The translations under genes and the position numbers were made by a program. A stretch of DNA of 6,986 nucleotides from Prevotellaceae bacterium. GTDB lineage: Bacteria; Bacteroidota; Bacteroidia; Bacteroidales; UBA932. Shown here piece after piece: positions 1 to 6,515 of the stretch; position 1 is the stretch's first letter, and each line of letters begins with the position of its first letter. Below the pieces are notes generated by a model. That model made no database searches, was not told where the DNA came from, and saw only the letters and a list, made by a program, of their open reading frames with translations. The stretch spans positions 1 through 6,986 of the forward strand of contig JAITKY010000024.1 in NCBI GenBank assembly GCA_031278135.1, in the 5' to 3' direction.

Positions 1-762
1 GACAATCTTAAAATGGATTACGGACGCGTAGAACGTTTGCTTCAAAACAATCGTGATCAATTGACAGAAATAGCACAGAATGGCGGTATCTTATCGGAAA
101 TAGTCCCTAAATTTTCTATTAAACATTTACTTGACCGCAATAATTTTGCTTCACTGTTATTTTACATGGGAATGTTAACTGTCGATAAAATAGAGAAAGG
201 TTTGTTACGGTTGAAAATTCCAAACTATTCTATTGGGACTGTATTTTGGGAATATATTAAACAACTGACAGCTGACTGTAATCCTGACGTTCTGATAGAT
301 ATGAAAGAACAGAGAATAGCGATGAGAGAACTTGCTTACAGCGGAAACCCGCATTTGTTTATCGAATGTATCAGCAAAAATATTTTCCGTCGTTTATCGA
401 ACCGCGATCTGATGAATTTTGATGAAAAATATATCAAAATAATTCTGCTAAACAGTTTGTTTCAAAGCAATCTGTATGTTACTATCACAGAGTTGGAAGT
501 AGAACTGGGTTACGTTGATATTTACATGCAACGCAGTCATTTATTGCCCGATATTCCTTACGAATGGGTTTGGGAAATCAAATACGTCAAAAAAGAAGAC
601 GCAGACAACGAAAAACGCAATATCTTAGACGAAAAACGTAAAGAAGCGTGTGTCCAACTCGGAAAATACCGTAATTCGGCTATGTTTGTCGGTCGTAACG
701 ATGTCCGGTATCTTTCGGTGATTTTTATTGGTAAAGATAAATACGAAATAGAAGAAATTTAA
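1..762 (+). CDS. PD-(D/E)XK nuclease-like protein (PDDEXK_9 type), 5' end outside window
   Basis: The frame is open from base 1 (D-N-L-K before the first ATG at 13), so this is probably the 3' part of a longer gene and the ATG at 13 an internal Met. Counting from that Met, 249 residues are visible. The last ~110 look like a PD-(D/E)XK nuclease fold: E138, then E164 and D169 in VELGYVDIY, then the E188-x-K190 pair in WEIKYVKK, then Q215 in a helix (QLGKY), ending in a strand (VRYLSVIFIG). Known relatives in Bacteroidales are roughly 500-600 residues, with an AAA-ATPase-like N-terminal domain in front of this one; that domain would lie left of the window. The cellular role of the family is not established; nuclease activity is inferred from the fold motifs. 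It is followed by a 50-bp gap to the next promoter and is probably not co-transcribed with the downstream operon. Confidence 0.8.
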   Translation, partial: DNLKMDYGRVERLLQNNRDQLTEIAQNGGILSEIVPKFSIKHLLDRNNFASLLFYMGMLTVDKIEKGLLRLKIPNYSIGTVFWEYIKQLTADCNPDVLIDMKEQRIAMRELAYSGNPHLFIECISKNIFRRLSNRDLMNFDEKYIKIILLNSLFQSNLYVTITELEVELGYVDIYMQRSHLLPDIPYEWVWEIKYVKKEDADNEKRNILDEKRKEACVQLGKYRNSAMFVGRNDVRYLSVIFIGKDKYEIEEI

Positions 763-812
763 TTTCAAAATATCCATTATACGATGATTTTCATGTTTTT
801 ACAACAAAATAA

Positions 813-842
813 TTTGTGATTCCAAAATTTTGTATAAGTTTG
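813..842 (+). promoter_or_regulatory. Bacteroidetes-type promoter of the DUF4199-GT2 operon
   Basis: A TTTG at 813-816 is separated by 18 bp from TAAGTTTG at 835-842, matching the Bacteroidetes -33 (TTTG) and -7 (TAnnTTTG) elements. Initiation would be expected around 848-852, shortly before the ATG at 863. The spacer contains the small palindrome CAAAATTTTG (823-832). The promoter overlaps a possible TTG start at 830 and so argues against that start. Confidence 0.7.
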
Positions 843-862
843 CACCGTTATCTTTTGTTATT

Positions 863-1345
863 ATGATAGAAAATTCGACAAGTACAATGGTGAGAATTGC
901 TGCGAACAGCGGGCTTATTTTGGGGTTCCTTTTGATTGTTTCACAGATAATAAGCATTATGATCGGAACATCTTTATTTATTGCAGCAGCGTATATTACG
1001 GGAATTATTTGCTCAACACTCGTTTACAGAAGCTACCATCACTTAGACGACGGGACGCTAAGTTATGGACGATCATTGATTTTTGGTATCCTTACTTCGG
1101 GGTTTACTTTTGTTATTGTAGCAATATATCTGTACATACAGATTTCGATCAGTCCCGACGAGTTTCTGGACACCTTTAATAAGATATTGAAAAGTATAAA
1201 AGAACAGGGATATGAGGTGTCGGGCATTGATGAAAACCTGATATCAAATCCTTTTTTTCTGATTGCTTCGTATTTGATTACGGGTTTATTCACAGGTTTG
1301 ACAGTTGCTTCGATCACTTCGATATTCACTAAGAAAAAAAAATGA
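863..1345 (+). CDS. DUF4199 family membrane protein
   Basis: A 160-residue hydrophobic protein. Four likely membrane segments are visible: about residues 17-35, 38-55, 72-95 and 129-155. The loop RSYHHLDDGTLSYGRSLIFG (about 56-75) resembles the conserved R...G.isyg.a...G region of DUF4199 proteins. A polar, probably exposed stretch (96-128) lies before the last membrane segment, and the C-terminus is KKKK. No biochemical function is known for the family. The frame extends back to a TTG at 830, but that codon falls in the -7 region of the promoter, so the ATG at 863 (M-I-E-N-S) is the better start. The stop is one base before the GT2 start, implying tight translational coupling. DUF4199 directly followed by GT2 is a recurring pair in Bacteroidota, which supports both calls. 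Confidence 0.8.
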   Translation: MIENSTSTMVRIAANSGLILGFLLIVSQIISIMIGTSLFIAAAYITGIICSTLVYRSYHHLDDGTLSYGRSLIFGILTSGFTFVIVAIYLYIQISISPDEFLDTFNKILKSIKEQGYEVSGIDENLISNPFFLIASYLITGLFTGLTVASITSIFTKKKK

Positions 1346-1346
1346 T

Positions 1347-2297
1347 ATGGACATTTCAATAATTATACCGTTGTATAATGAGGAAGAATCTGTTCCTCAC
1401 CTGATTGAATGGATTGAGAAAGTTATATCCGAGCATGGATATTCCAGCGAAATCATAATGATAAACGATGGGAGCAGCGATTCGTCGTGGGAAGTCATCG
1501 AAAAACTCGCCGGTAAAAACAGCAATATCAGAGGCATAAGTTTTCGACGTAATTACGGGAAATCTGCCGCACTTCATTGCGGATTTCAGGCAGCACAGGG
1601 AGATGTTGTTATCACTATGGATGCTGACTTACAGGATAGTCCCAACGAAATTCCCGAACTCTACAAGATGATAAAAAACGAAAACTACGATCTGGTTTCT
1701 GGCTGGAAAAAGAAACGGTACGACAATACATTCACCAAAAATATCCCTTCGAAAATCTACAACGCCACAGCCCGTATAATCTCCGGCGTCAAACTTCACG
1801 ACATGAATTGCGGATTGAAGGCTTACAGAAAAGACGTTGTGAAATCGATAGAAGTATACGGAGAAATGCACCGGTATATTCCCATAATCGCTAAATGGGC
1901 AGGATTTTACAATATCGGGGAAAAAGTAGTGGAACATCGGGCAAGGCAGTACGGAACAACAAAATTCGGACTTAACCGTTTCATTTACGGTTATCTCGAT
2001 TTGCTTACGATAATGGTTATCTCCAAATTCAAGAAAAGTCCGATGCATTTTTTCGGAACAGTGGGAAGCATAATGTTTTTTCTTGGTTTTTTGGCGACAA
2101 TATGGCTGGGCATTTACAAAATCTATTGCCTGTCGAAAGATATACCCGCAATTTTGGTCACCAACAATCCGTATTTTTATATCGCCCTTACGGCTATGAT
2201 TTTAGGAACGCAACTGTTCCTCGCAGGGTTTTTAGCCGAACTTATATCACGCAATTCATCGGAACGGAATAATTATTTGATAAATAAAAAAATATAA
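1347..2297 (+). CDS. GT2 family membrane-anchored glycosyltransferase (DPM1/GtrB-like)
   Basis: A 316-residue protein with an N-terminal GT-A fold of family 2: SIIIPLYNEEESVP (4-17), INDGSSDSS (39-47) and the metal/nucleotide-sugar site MDADLQDSP (91-99). RRNYGKSAAL (67-76) and HDMNCGLKAYR (151-161) are typical of polyprenyl-phosphate sugar transferases. Two C-terminal membrane helices (about 234-258 and 278-302) complete the DPM1/GtrB-like layout. Such enzymes usually move a sugar from UDP- or GDP-sugar to a lipid carrier at the inner face of the cytoplasmic membrane; the actual sugar and acceptor cannot be read from sequence. The frame extends upstream to a TTG at 1305, inside the DUF4199 gene, but family proteins begin at the ATG followed by the first beta strand (M-D-I-S-I-I-I-P), so 1347 is chosen. 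It lies one base after the DUF4199 stop and 8 bp before the OsmC gene. Confidence 0.92.
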   Translation: MDISIIIPLYNEEESVPHLIEWIEKVISEHGYSSEIIMINDGSSDSSWEVIEKLAGKNSNIRGISFRRNYGKSAALHCGFQAAQGDVVITMDADLQDSPNEIPELYKMIKNENYDLVSGWKKKRYDNTFTKNIPSKIYNATARIISGVKLHDMNCGLKAYRKDVVKSIEVYGEMHRYIPIIAKWAGFYNIGEKVVEHRARQYGTTKFGLNRFIYGYLDLLTIMVISKFKKSPMHFFGTVGSIMFFLGFLATIWLGIYKIYCLSKDIPAILVTNNPYFYIALTAMILGTQLFLAGFLAELISRNSSERNNYLINKKI

Positions 2298-2305
2298 AAC
2301 ATATT

Positions 2306-2716
2306 ATGGCAAAATTTGAAACTAAGTATCTGGGTAATTTACGAACTGAAATCACACATTTGCAATCGGGAAACACTTTGATAACCGACGCTCCTCCCGA
2401 CAATCACGGAAAAGGCGAGTTTTTCTCTCCTACCGATTTACTTGCATCGGCATTGGGCAGTTGTATCCTGACCATCATGGGAATAGCCGCAGAAACTCAC
2501 GGGTTCAGCATCGACGGCGCTACAATGGAGACAACAAAAGTAATGGCATCGAATCCACGTCGTGTAGCGGAATTGACAATCACAATCACTTTTCCTCACA
2601 GCAACTATTCCCCGAAGGAGTTGAAAATCCTCGAAACCAGCGCGAGAGAATGTCCTGTTGCCAACAGTTTGCATCCTGACCTCAAGCGGACAGTATCGTT
2701 TATTTTTAAAAAGTAG
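2306..2716 (+). CDS. OsmC family protein (peroxiredoxin-like)
   Basis: A 136-residue cytoplasmic protein, the usual OsmC/YhfA length. The two family cysteines are present: C53 in ALGSCILTIMG at the start of the central helix and C116 in ARECPVANSLH. The preceding SPTDLLASALG (41-51) is also characteristic. In characterised OsmC/Ohr members the two cysteines reduce organic hydroperoxides, so both residues needed for that chemistry are here. The stretch lacks features that would let me assign Ohr specifically; YhfA-like OsmC is the closest impression. It starts 8 bp after the GT2 gene and ends 4 bp before the ComF gene, so it is probably transcribed with them. No separate promoter or OhrR-like operator is visible. 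Confidence 0.9.
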   Translation: MAKFETKYLGNLRTEITHLQSGNTLITDAPPDNHGKGEFFSPTDLLASALGSCILTIMGIAAETHGFSIDGATMETTKVMASNPRRVAELTITITFPHSNYSPKELKILETSARECPVANSLHPDLKRTVSFIFKK

Positions 2717-2720
2717 AGCG

Positions 2721-3422
2721 ATGTTACGGAAAATATGGGGCGGTCTGACGGGTTTGATTTTTCCCGATTTTTGCGAAGTCTGCGGAACACCACTTGTACG
2801 TGGGGAAAGATATATTTGTTTGTCGTGTCTTTACAAAATGCCGCGTACACAGTTTTGGGAAACGGAGGATAACGAAATCGAAAAACTGTTTTGGGGCAAA
2901 ATAAATATCGAACACGCCTGTTCTCTGTTCTATTTCCGCAAGGGTAGCGATTACCGTCCCATGATACACCGGCTGAAATATAAAGGCAAGTATAACATCG
3001 GATTACGACTTGGCGAAGAATTGGGCGTCTGTCTCGGAAATTCTTTGCTTTACAGCGACATCAGCATGCTTGTGCCTGTACCCCTGCATCCTGCAAAAGA
3101 AAGATTGAGAGGATACAATCAAAGCGAATATATCGCTTACGGCATCTCGAACATAACGAATTTGCCGCTGGAAAAAAGAAATCTCATACGTACGAAATAC
3201 ACTCAAACACAAACACGTAAAAATGCAGCCGAACGGTGGGAAAATGTCCAGTCGGTTTTCGATGTAAGAGATAAATCTCGATTTAACGGAGAACATATCT
3301 TACTGATTGACGATATCATAACAACCGGCTCGACAATCGAATCCTGCGCATCAACTATCATGAACAGCAGTACATGCAGGGTCAGCATCGCTTCGATAGG
3401 ATATGCTTCGAATTACTGTTAA
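2721..3422 (+). CDS. comF: ComF family protein (phosphoribosyltransferase-like)
   Basis: A 233-residue protein with the full ComF layout. An N-terminal zinc ribbon has C18-x2-C21 and C33-x2-C36. It is followed by the conserved LKYKGKYNIG region (85-94), then LVPVPLHPAKERLRGYNQSE (117-136), then TQTQTRKNAAER (161-172), and the PRPP-binding motif ILLIDDIITTGST (193-205). ComF proteins are linked to DNA uptake in naturally competent bacteria but occur widely in non-competent ones, so competence should not be assumed. The frame is open upstream to 2658 inside the OsmC gene; the ATG at 2721 is chosen because family proteins begin shortly before the zinc ribbon, and it lies 4 bp after the OsmC stop. 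The gene ends 13 bp before nfnA. Confidence 0.92.
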   Translation: MLRKIWGGLTGLIFPDFCEVCGTPLVRGERYICLSCLYKMPRTQFWETEDNEIEKLFWGKINIEHACSLFYFRKGSDYRPMIHRLKYKGKYNIGLRLGEELGVCLGNSLLYSDISMLVPVPLHPAKERLRGYNQSEYIAYGISNITNLPLEKRNLIRTKYTQTQTRKNAAERWENVQSVFDVRDKSRFNGEHILLIDDIITTGSTIESCASTIMNSSTCRVSIASIGYASNYC

Positions 3423-3435
3423 CAATACATATTTG

Positions 3436-4269
3436 ATGAATAGAATTATTAATAAAGAGTATTTTTCGGCTAATGTTGTAAAATTTGAAGTGGAAGCGCC
3501 TTTGATTGCAAAAGCCCGTAAAGCAGGGCATTTTGTAATTGTCCGGACAGGCAAAAAAGGCGAACGTGTTCCGCTTACCATTGCCGGTTCCGATCCGGAA
3601 AAAGGAACGATTACGCTTGTGGTTCAACAAGTGGGCGTTTCATCTACAAAACTTTGCGCTTTGAACGAAGGCGATTACATCACCGATTTGGTTGGACCTC
3701 TGGGTAAAGCGACGCATATCGAAAATTTCGGTACAGTCGTCTGCGCTTGCGGCGGAGTGGGAACAGCGCCAATGTTGCCAATTGTTAAAGCCTTGCACGA
3801 TGCGGGCAACCGTGTGATTACGGTTCTTGCCGCACGTAGCAGAGAATTGATTATCATGGAAGAACAGATGAAAAAAATGTCCGACGAACTGATAATCATG
3901 ACCGACGATGGCTCGTACGGGAACAAAGGTTTGGTAACCAATGGCGTCGAAATGGTTATCCGCAGAGAAAAAGTGGATAAGTGCGTAACAATCGGTCCTG
4001 CCGTGATGATGAAATTTGTGAGCCTTTTGACAAAACAGTACGATATTTCAACGATTGCATCGCTGAATACTATAATGGTCGATGGCACGGGAATGTGCGG
4101 AGCATGTCGTGTGACAGTCGGAGGCGAAACAAAGTTTGTTTGTGTTGACGGTCCCGAATTTGACGCTCATCAGGTTGATTTCGATGAAATGATGACACGT
4201 CTCGGAGGTTATCGCGACATCGAACAGTCGGAGATGTATAAAGTTGAACACAAATGCAAAGCCGGATGA
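3436..4269 (+). CDS. nfnA: NfnA-type small subunit (FAD/[2Fe-2S]) of NADH-dependent ferredoxin:NADP+ oxidoreductase
   Basis: A 277-residue ferredoxin-reductase-family protein. The FAD motif RVPLT is at 44-48, the NAD-binding motif GGVGTAPM at 106-113, and a C-terminal [2Fe-2S] site has D216, C221, C224 and C236. One aspartate plus three cysteines is the known ligand set of NfnA-type subunits, and this spacing fits it. The partner encoded downstream is NfnB-like, so the pair most likely forms the flavin-based electron-bifurcating transhydrogenase that couples NADH, NADPH and reduced ferredoxin in the cytoplasm. The same small subunit is often annotated as dihydroorotate dehydrogenase electron-transfer subunit (PyrK) or sulfide dehydrogenase subunit SudB; no PyrD partner is adjacent. 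An in-frame ATG at 3403 lies inside comF; 3436 is preferred because relatives start M-N-x-I-I. The last codons and stop form the first unit of a heptamer repeat. Confidence 0.88.
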   Translation: MNRIINKEYFSANVVKFEVEAPLIAKARKAGHFVIVRTGKKGERVPLTIAGSDPEKGTITLVVQQVGVSSTKLCALNEGDYITDLVGPLGKATHIENFGTVVCACGGVGTAPMLPIVKALHDAGNRVITVLAARSRELIIMEEQMKKMSDELIIMTDDGSYGNKGLVTNGVEMVIRREKVDKCVTIGPAVMMKFVSLLTKQYDISTIASLNTIMVDGTGMCGACRVTVGGETKFVCVDGPEFDAHQVDFDEMMTRLGGYRDIEQSEMYKVEHKCKAG

Positions 4270-4307
4270 TTTACAATTTATGATTTACAATTTATGATTT
4301 ACGATTT
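4266..4307 (+). repeat. Six degenerate heptamer repeats, consensus A[T/C][G/A]ATTT
   Basis: Six consecutive 7-bp units run without a gap: ATGATTT, ACAATTT, ATGATTT, ACAATTT, ATGATTT, ACGATTT. They differ only by transitions at the second and third positions, and the tract can also be read as a 14-bp unit repeated nearly three times. The first unit contains the nfnA stop codon (TGA at 4267-4269). The array fills half of the 84-bp gap between nfnA and nfnB, the only long gap in the operon. Its function is unknown. It resembles in form the heptanucleotide STRR sequences described in cyanobacteria, which is a comparison of style and not of homology. Confidence 0.85.
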
Positions 4308-4353
4308 ACTTTCGTGCGTAAGCAACAATCTAAAATCTTTTTTGATTTGAATT

Positions 4354-5808
4354 ATGGAACGAAGAAGCGAAACATGGCGCATCGAGTTGCGCAGCATGAT
4401 AAAAGCAAAGGAGCGGACTGATATTCCACGTGTCCACATGCCGGAATTAGATCCTGGAATACGCAGTCGCAATACCGAAGAAGTTAATTTGGGATTGACG
4501 GCGGAAATGGCTGTTAGCGAAGCGCGTCGCTGTTTGGATTGTCCCAAGCCGAGTTGTATCGAAGGGTGTCCGGTAGAGATTGACATTCCTTCGTTCATCA
4601 AAAACATCGAGCGCTGCAAATTTCTCGAAGCCGCCAAAGTGTTGAAGGAAACTTCGGCTCTTCCTGCCGTTTGCGGACGAGTGTGTCCACAGGAAAAACA
4701 ATGCGAATCGAAATGTATCTACATTAAAATGAAGAAAGAGGCTGTAGCGATCGGTCATCTCGAACGTTTTGCCGCCGATTACGAACGTCTCAGCGAGCAA
4801 ATTTCGATTCCCAGAATTGCTCCTGCCAACGGGATAAAAATCGCGGCAATCGGGTCGGGTCCTGCGGGGCTGTCGTTTGCCGGAGACATGGCGAAACTCG
4901 GCTATTCGGTTACTGTTTTTGAGGCTTTACACGAGATTGGCGGTGTGTTGAAATACGGTATTCCGGTTTTTCGTTTGCCGAACGAAATAGTCGATGTCGA
5001 AATCGACAACCTGCGTTCTATGGGTGTCAAGTTTGTGAATAACTGTATTGTAGGAAAGACTGTCGGTATTGACGATTTAAAAGACGAAGGGTTTCGTGGA
5101 ATTTTCACAGGCAGTGGAGCGGGATTACCACGTTTCATGAAAATCAAAGGAGAAAATCTGGTAGGAGTGATGTCATCAAACGAATATCTCACACGTATTA
5201 ACCTGATGGACGCCGGCAATCCCGAAGCCGACACTCCTGTCCTGACGGGCAAAAAAGTGGCTGTCATCGGAGGAGGAAATACGGCGATGGATTCGGTCAG
5301 GACGGCTCGCAGGCTGGGCGCCGAACATGCAATGATTGTTTATCGCCGTTCGGAAGACGAGATGCCTGCACGTCTCGAAGAAGTGAAACACGCTAAGGAA
5401 GAAGGCGTCGAGTTTATGACTTTGCGCAATCCAATCGAATATCGCGGCAACGAACGCGGACGCGTCACTCACATGCTGTTGCAGGTCATGAAACTTGGCG
5501 AGCCCGACGCTTCAGGCAGACGGTCGCCGGTCGAAGTTCCCGGAAAAACGGAATTGATCGAAGTCGATGAAGTAATTGTCAGTGTTGGCGTGTCGCCGAA
5601 TCCGTTGATTCCGGCCTCCGTCAAAGGGCTGAACGTCAGCAAATGGGGAACGATCGTAGTAAACGAAGAGACTATGCAGTCAGATATTCCGATGATTTTT
5701 GCCGGCGGCGACATCGTACGTGGCGGCGCTACCGTGATTCTTGCAATGGGCGACGGTCGACGGGCCGCCAAAGCAATGGACAAATGGATTAAAGAAGTTA
5801 TGATTTAA
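4354..5808 (+). CDS. nfnB: NfnB-type large subunit (GltD-like FAD/2x[4Fe-4S]) of the transhydrogenase
   Basis: A 484-residue protein of the glutamate-synthase-small-subunit family. Eight N-terminal cysteines (60, 63, 68, 72, 107, 111, 117, 121; motifs CLDCPKPSCIEGCPV and CGRVCPQEKQCESKC) supply the two [4Fe-4S] clusters. The FAD motif IGSGPAG is at 166-172 followed by EIGGVLKYGIP (194-204); the NADPH motif IGGGNTAMDS is at 305-314 with YRRSEDEMPAR at 330-340; the C-terminal FAD motif GGDIVRGGATV is at 451-461. The length and full domain set look intact. Next to nfnA this is best read as the catalytic subunit of an NfnAB transhydrogenase; GltD (needs a large GltB) and SudA are alternative names and no gltB is nearby. 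An in-frame TGA at 4348 shows that ATG 4354 is the earliest start. Separation from nfnA is 84 bp, filled partly by heptamer repeats; crcB follows after 13 bp. Confidence 0.9.
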   Translation: MERRSETWRIELRSMIKAKERTDIPRVHMPELDPGIRSRNTEEVNLGLTAEMAVSEARRCLDCPKPSCIEGCPVEIDIPSFIKNIERCKFLEAAKVLKETSALPAVCGRVCPQEKQCESKCIYIKMKKEAVAIGHLERFAADYERLSEQISIPRIAPANGIKIAAIGSGPAGLSFAGDMAKLGYSVTVFEALHEIGGVLKYGIPVFRLPNEIVDVEIDNLRSMGVKFVNNCIVGKTVGIDDLKDEGFRGIFTGSGAGLPRFMKIKGENLVGVMSSNEYLTRINLMDAGNPEADTPVLTGKKVAVIGGGNTAMDSVRTARRLGAEHAMIVYRRSEDEMPARLEEVKHAKEEGVEFMTLRNPIEYRGNERGRVTHMLLQVMKLGEPDASGRRSPVEVPGKTELIEVDEVIVSVGVSPNPLIPASVKGLNVSKWGTIVVNEETMQSDIPMIFAGGDIVRGGATVILAMGDGRRAAKAMDKWIKEVMI

Positions 5809-5821
5809 GAGCTTTACAACG

Positions 5822-6217
5822 ATGAAAACACTTTTGATTGTTGGATTGGGAGGCGGATTGGGAAGTATGTTGCGATATCTTGTAACATACTTCGTCACAA
5901 GCCGAATTACACATCTTACTCGTTTTCCTGCTATCTTCGGGACGCTTGCAGTGAATTTTGCAGGTTGTTTGCTTATCGGCGTAGCGATAGGATTATCCGA
6001 ACGTTACGAATGGTTTTCTCCGCAGATGCGATTGTTCGTTGCCGCGGGAATATGTGGAGGATATACTACTTTTTCGGCGTTCGCATACGAAAATATTAGC
6101 CTGATACGAAACGGAAACTGCCTCGTAAGCCTTATCTACATCAGTGTAAGTGTCGTTATCTGCCTTTTCGCAACTTATATTGGTTTTGCAATTGTGAATC
6201 AGAATTGTCGAAATTAA
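5822..6217 (+). CDS. crcB: CrcB/Fluc fluoride ion channel
   Basis: A 131-residue, four-helix membrane protein of normal CrcB length. Family motifs are all present: GGGLGSMLRY (10-19), GTLAVNFAGCLLIG (40-53) with the conserved N45, and GICGGYTTFSAF (76-87), whose TTFS segment contributes to the pore. Fluc proteins act as dual-topology dimers that let fluoride leave the cytoplasm. Only one copy is seen, which suits a homodimer. It starts 13 bp after nfnB, so it is probably expressed from the upstream operon; the gap is too short for a fluoride (crcB) riboswitch directly in front. It appears to be the last gene of the operon, since about 300 bp of repeat-rich non-coding sequence follows. Confidence 0.95.
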   Translation: MKTLLIVGLGGGLGSMLRYLVTYFVTSRITHLTRFPAIFGTLAVNFAGCLLIGVAIGLSERYEWFSPQMRLFVAAGICGGYTTFSAFAYENISLIRNGNCLVSLIYISVSVVICLFATYIGFAIVNQNCRN

Positions 6218-6237
6218 AAAAATGAACAGAATTGTCG
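6200..6237 (+). repeat. 11-bp direct repeat at the crcB 3' end
   Basis: CAGAATTGTCG occurs at 6200-6210, within the last codons of crcB, and again at 6227-6237 after the stop. The two copies are 27 bp apart. It may be the trace of a small duplication; no function is proposed. Confidence 0.6.
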
Positions 6238-6280
6238 GTGTGTCTTTGATTAATTCTGCTCATCTTTTAAAAATGGAAAA

Positions 6281-6387
6281 TTAATAAGGTATAAAAACAG
6301 TACCTACCGCAGGGAGGACACTTTATTAATCGTATGCTTAGTATACGGATTATCAATCACATATCTGTTATTAAGTCCCGCAGGGAC
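6281..6387. repeat. Hairpin-rich intergenic module with two CCGCAGGGA-cored hairpins
   Basis: Four pairable structures are visible. An outer stem pairs 6281-6289 with 6321-6329 (TTAATAAGG with CTTTATTAA, one G-T pair) and encloses hairpin 6303-6317 (CCTACC, loop GCA, GGGAGG, one mismatch). A competing hairpin pairs TAATCGTAT (6327-6335) with ATAC and GATTA (6343-6352, one bulged G). A perfect hairpin GTCCC-GCA-GGGAC lies at 6375-6387. The 9-mer CCGCAGGGA occurs at 6307 and 6378, 71 bp apart. Neither GC-rich hairpin is followed by a T-run, so they do not look like ordinary terminators. The composition suggests a REP-like interspersed repeat of Bacteroidales genomes, which is an inference; no other copy is in the window. 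Confidence 0.5.
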
Positions 6388-6451
6388 GCATAGACACCTC
6401 ACGAAAAAAAACGACACATAAACCGTATAAAAATGATTAAAAAAATAGATA

Positions 6452-6471
6452 GGGTGCATTTCAAATTGTCG
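6452..6471 (+). repeat. Left terminal inverted repeat
   Basis: A 20-bp terminus starting GGGTG, matching the complement of 6846-6866 except for one missing G after position 6456. Its TTTC at 6459-6462 could serve as a poor -33 element for the promoter at 6481-6488. Confidence 0.8.
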
Positions 6472-6472
6472 T

Positions 6473-6488
6473 AAAAGTATTACTTTTG
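6473..6488 (+). promoter_or_regulatory. Palindrome overlapping a -7 element inside the mobile element
   Basis: AAAAGTA-T-TACTTTT (6473-6487) is a perfect 7-bp inverted repeat around one central base. Its right arm plus the next base gives TACTTTTG (6481-6488), a match to the TAnnTTTG -7 element. A weak -33 (TTTC, 6459-6462) lies 18 bp upstream within the inverted repeat. This would place the start of transcription about 20 bp before the ATG at 6516. The palindrome could also be a protein-binding site, which is speculative. Confidence 0.5.
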
Positions 6489-6515
6489 CAAAAAAATATT
6501 AAACATTAGTAAGAT

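Noticed and set aside
830..862. TTG start at 830 giving the DUF4199 protein 11 extra residues
   Set aside because: It overlaps the -7 promoter element at 835-842, so it would lie upstream of the start of transcription; the ATG at 863 fits.
1305..1346. Upstream TTG start for the glycosyltransferase
   Set aside because: It would overlap the DUF4199 coding end, and GT2 proteins normally begin right at the first beta strand, as with ATG 1347.
1629..2048. Long minus-strand ORF inside the glycosyltransferase gene
   Set aside because: It is a shadow of the well-conserved GT2 coding frame on the other strand.
2658..2720. Longer ComF start inside the OsmC gene
   Set aside because: The added residues precede the usual family N-terminus and the ATG at 2721 directly follows the OsmC stop.
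3403..3435. Upstream ATG for NfnA overlapping comF
   Set aside because: The ATG at 3436 matches the usual M-N-x-I-I opening of the family; the extension is not family-like.
4266..4307. CRISPR-like array
   Set aside because: The units are 7 bp and contiguous, without spacers, and no cas genes are present.
4307..4314. TACTTTCG as a separate nfnB promoter -7 element
   Set aside because: It departs from TAnnTTTG at a conserved position and I see no convincing -33 element at proper spacing.
4333..4348. AAATC-TTTTTT-GATTT hairpin before nfnB as a terminator or attenuator
   Set aside because: The stem is only five AT-rich pairs and the T-run is in the loop, so it is unlikely to be stable or functional.
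5809..5821. Fluoride riboswitch in front of crcB
   Set aside because: Only 13 bp separate nfnB and crcB, far too little for the aptamer, and no riboswitch-like sequence was recognised nearby.
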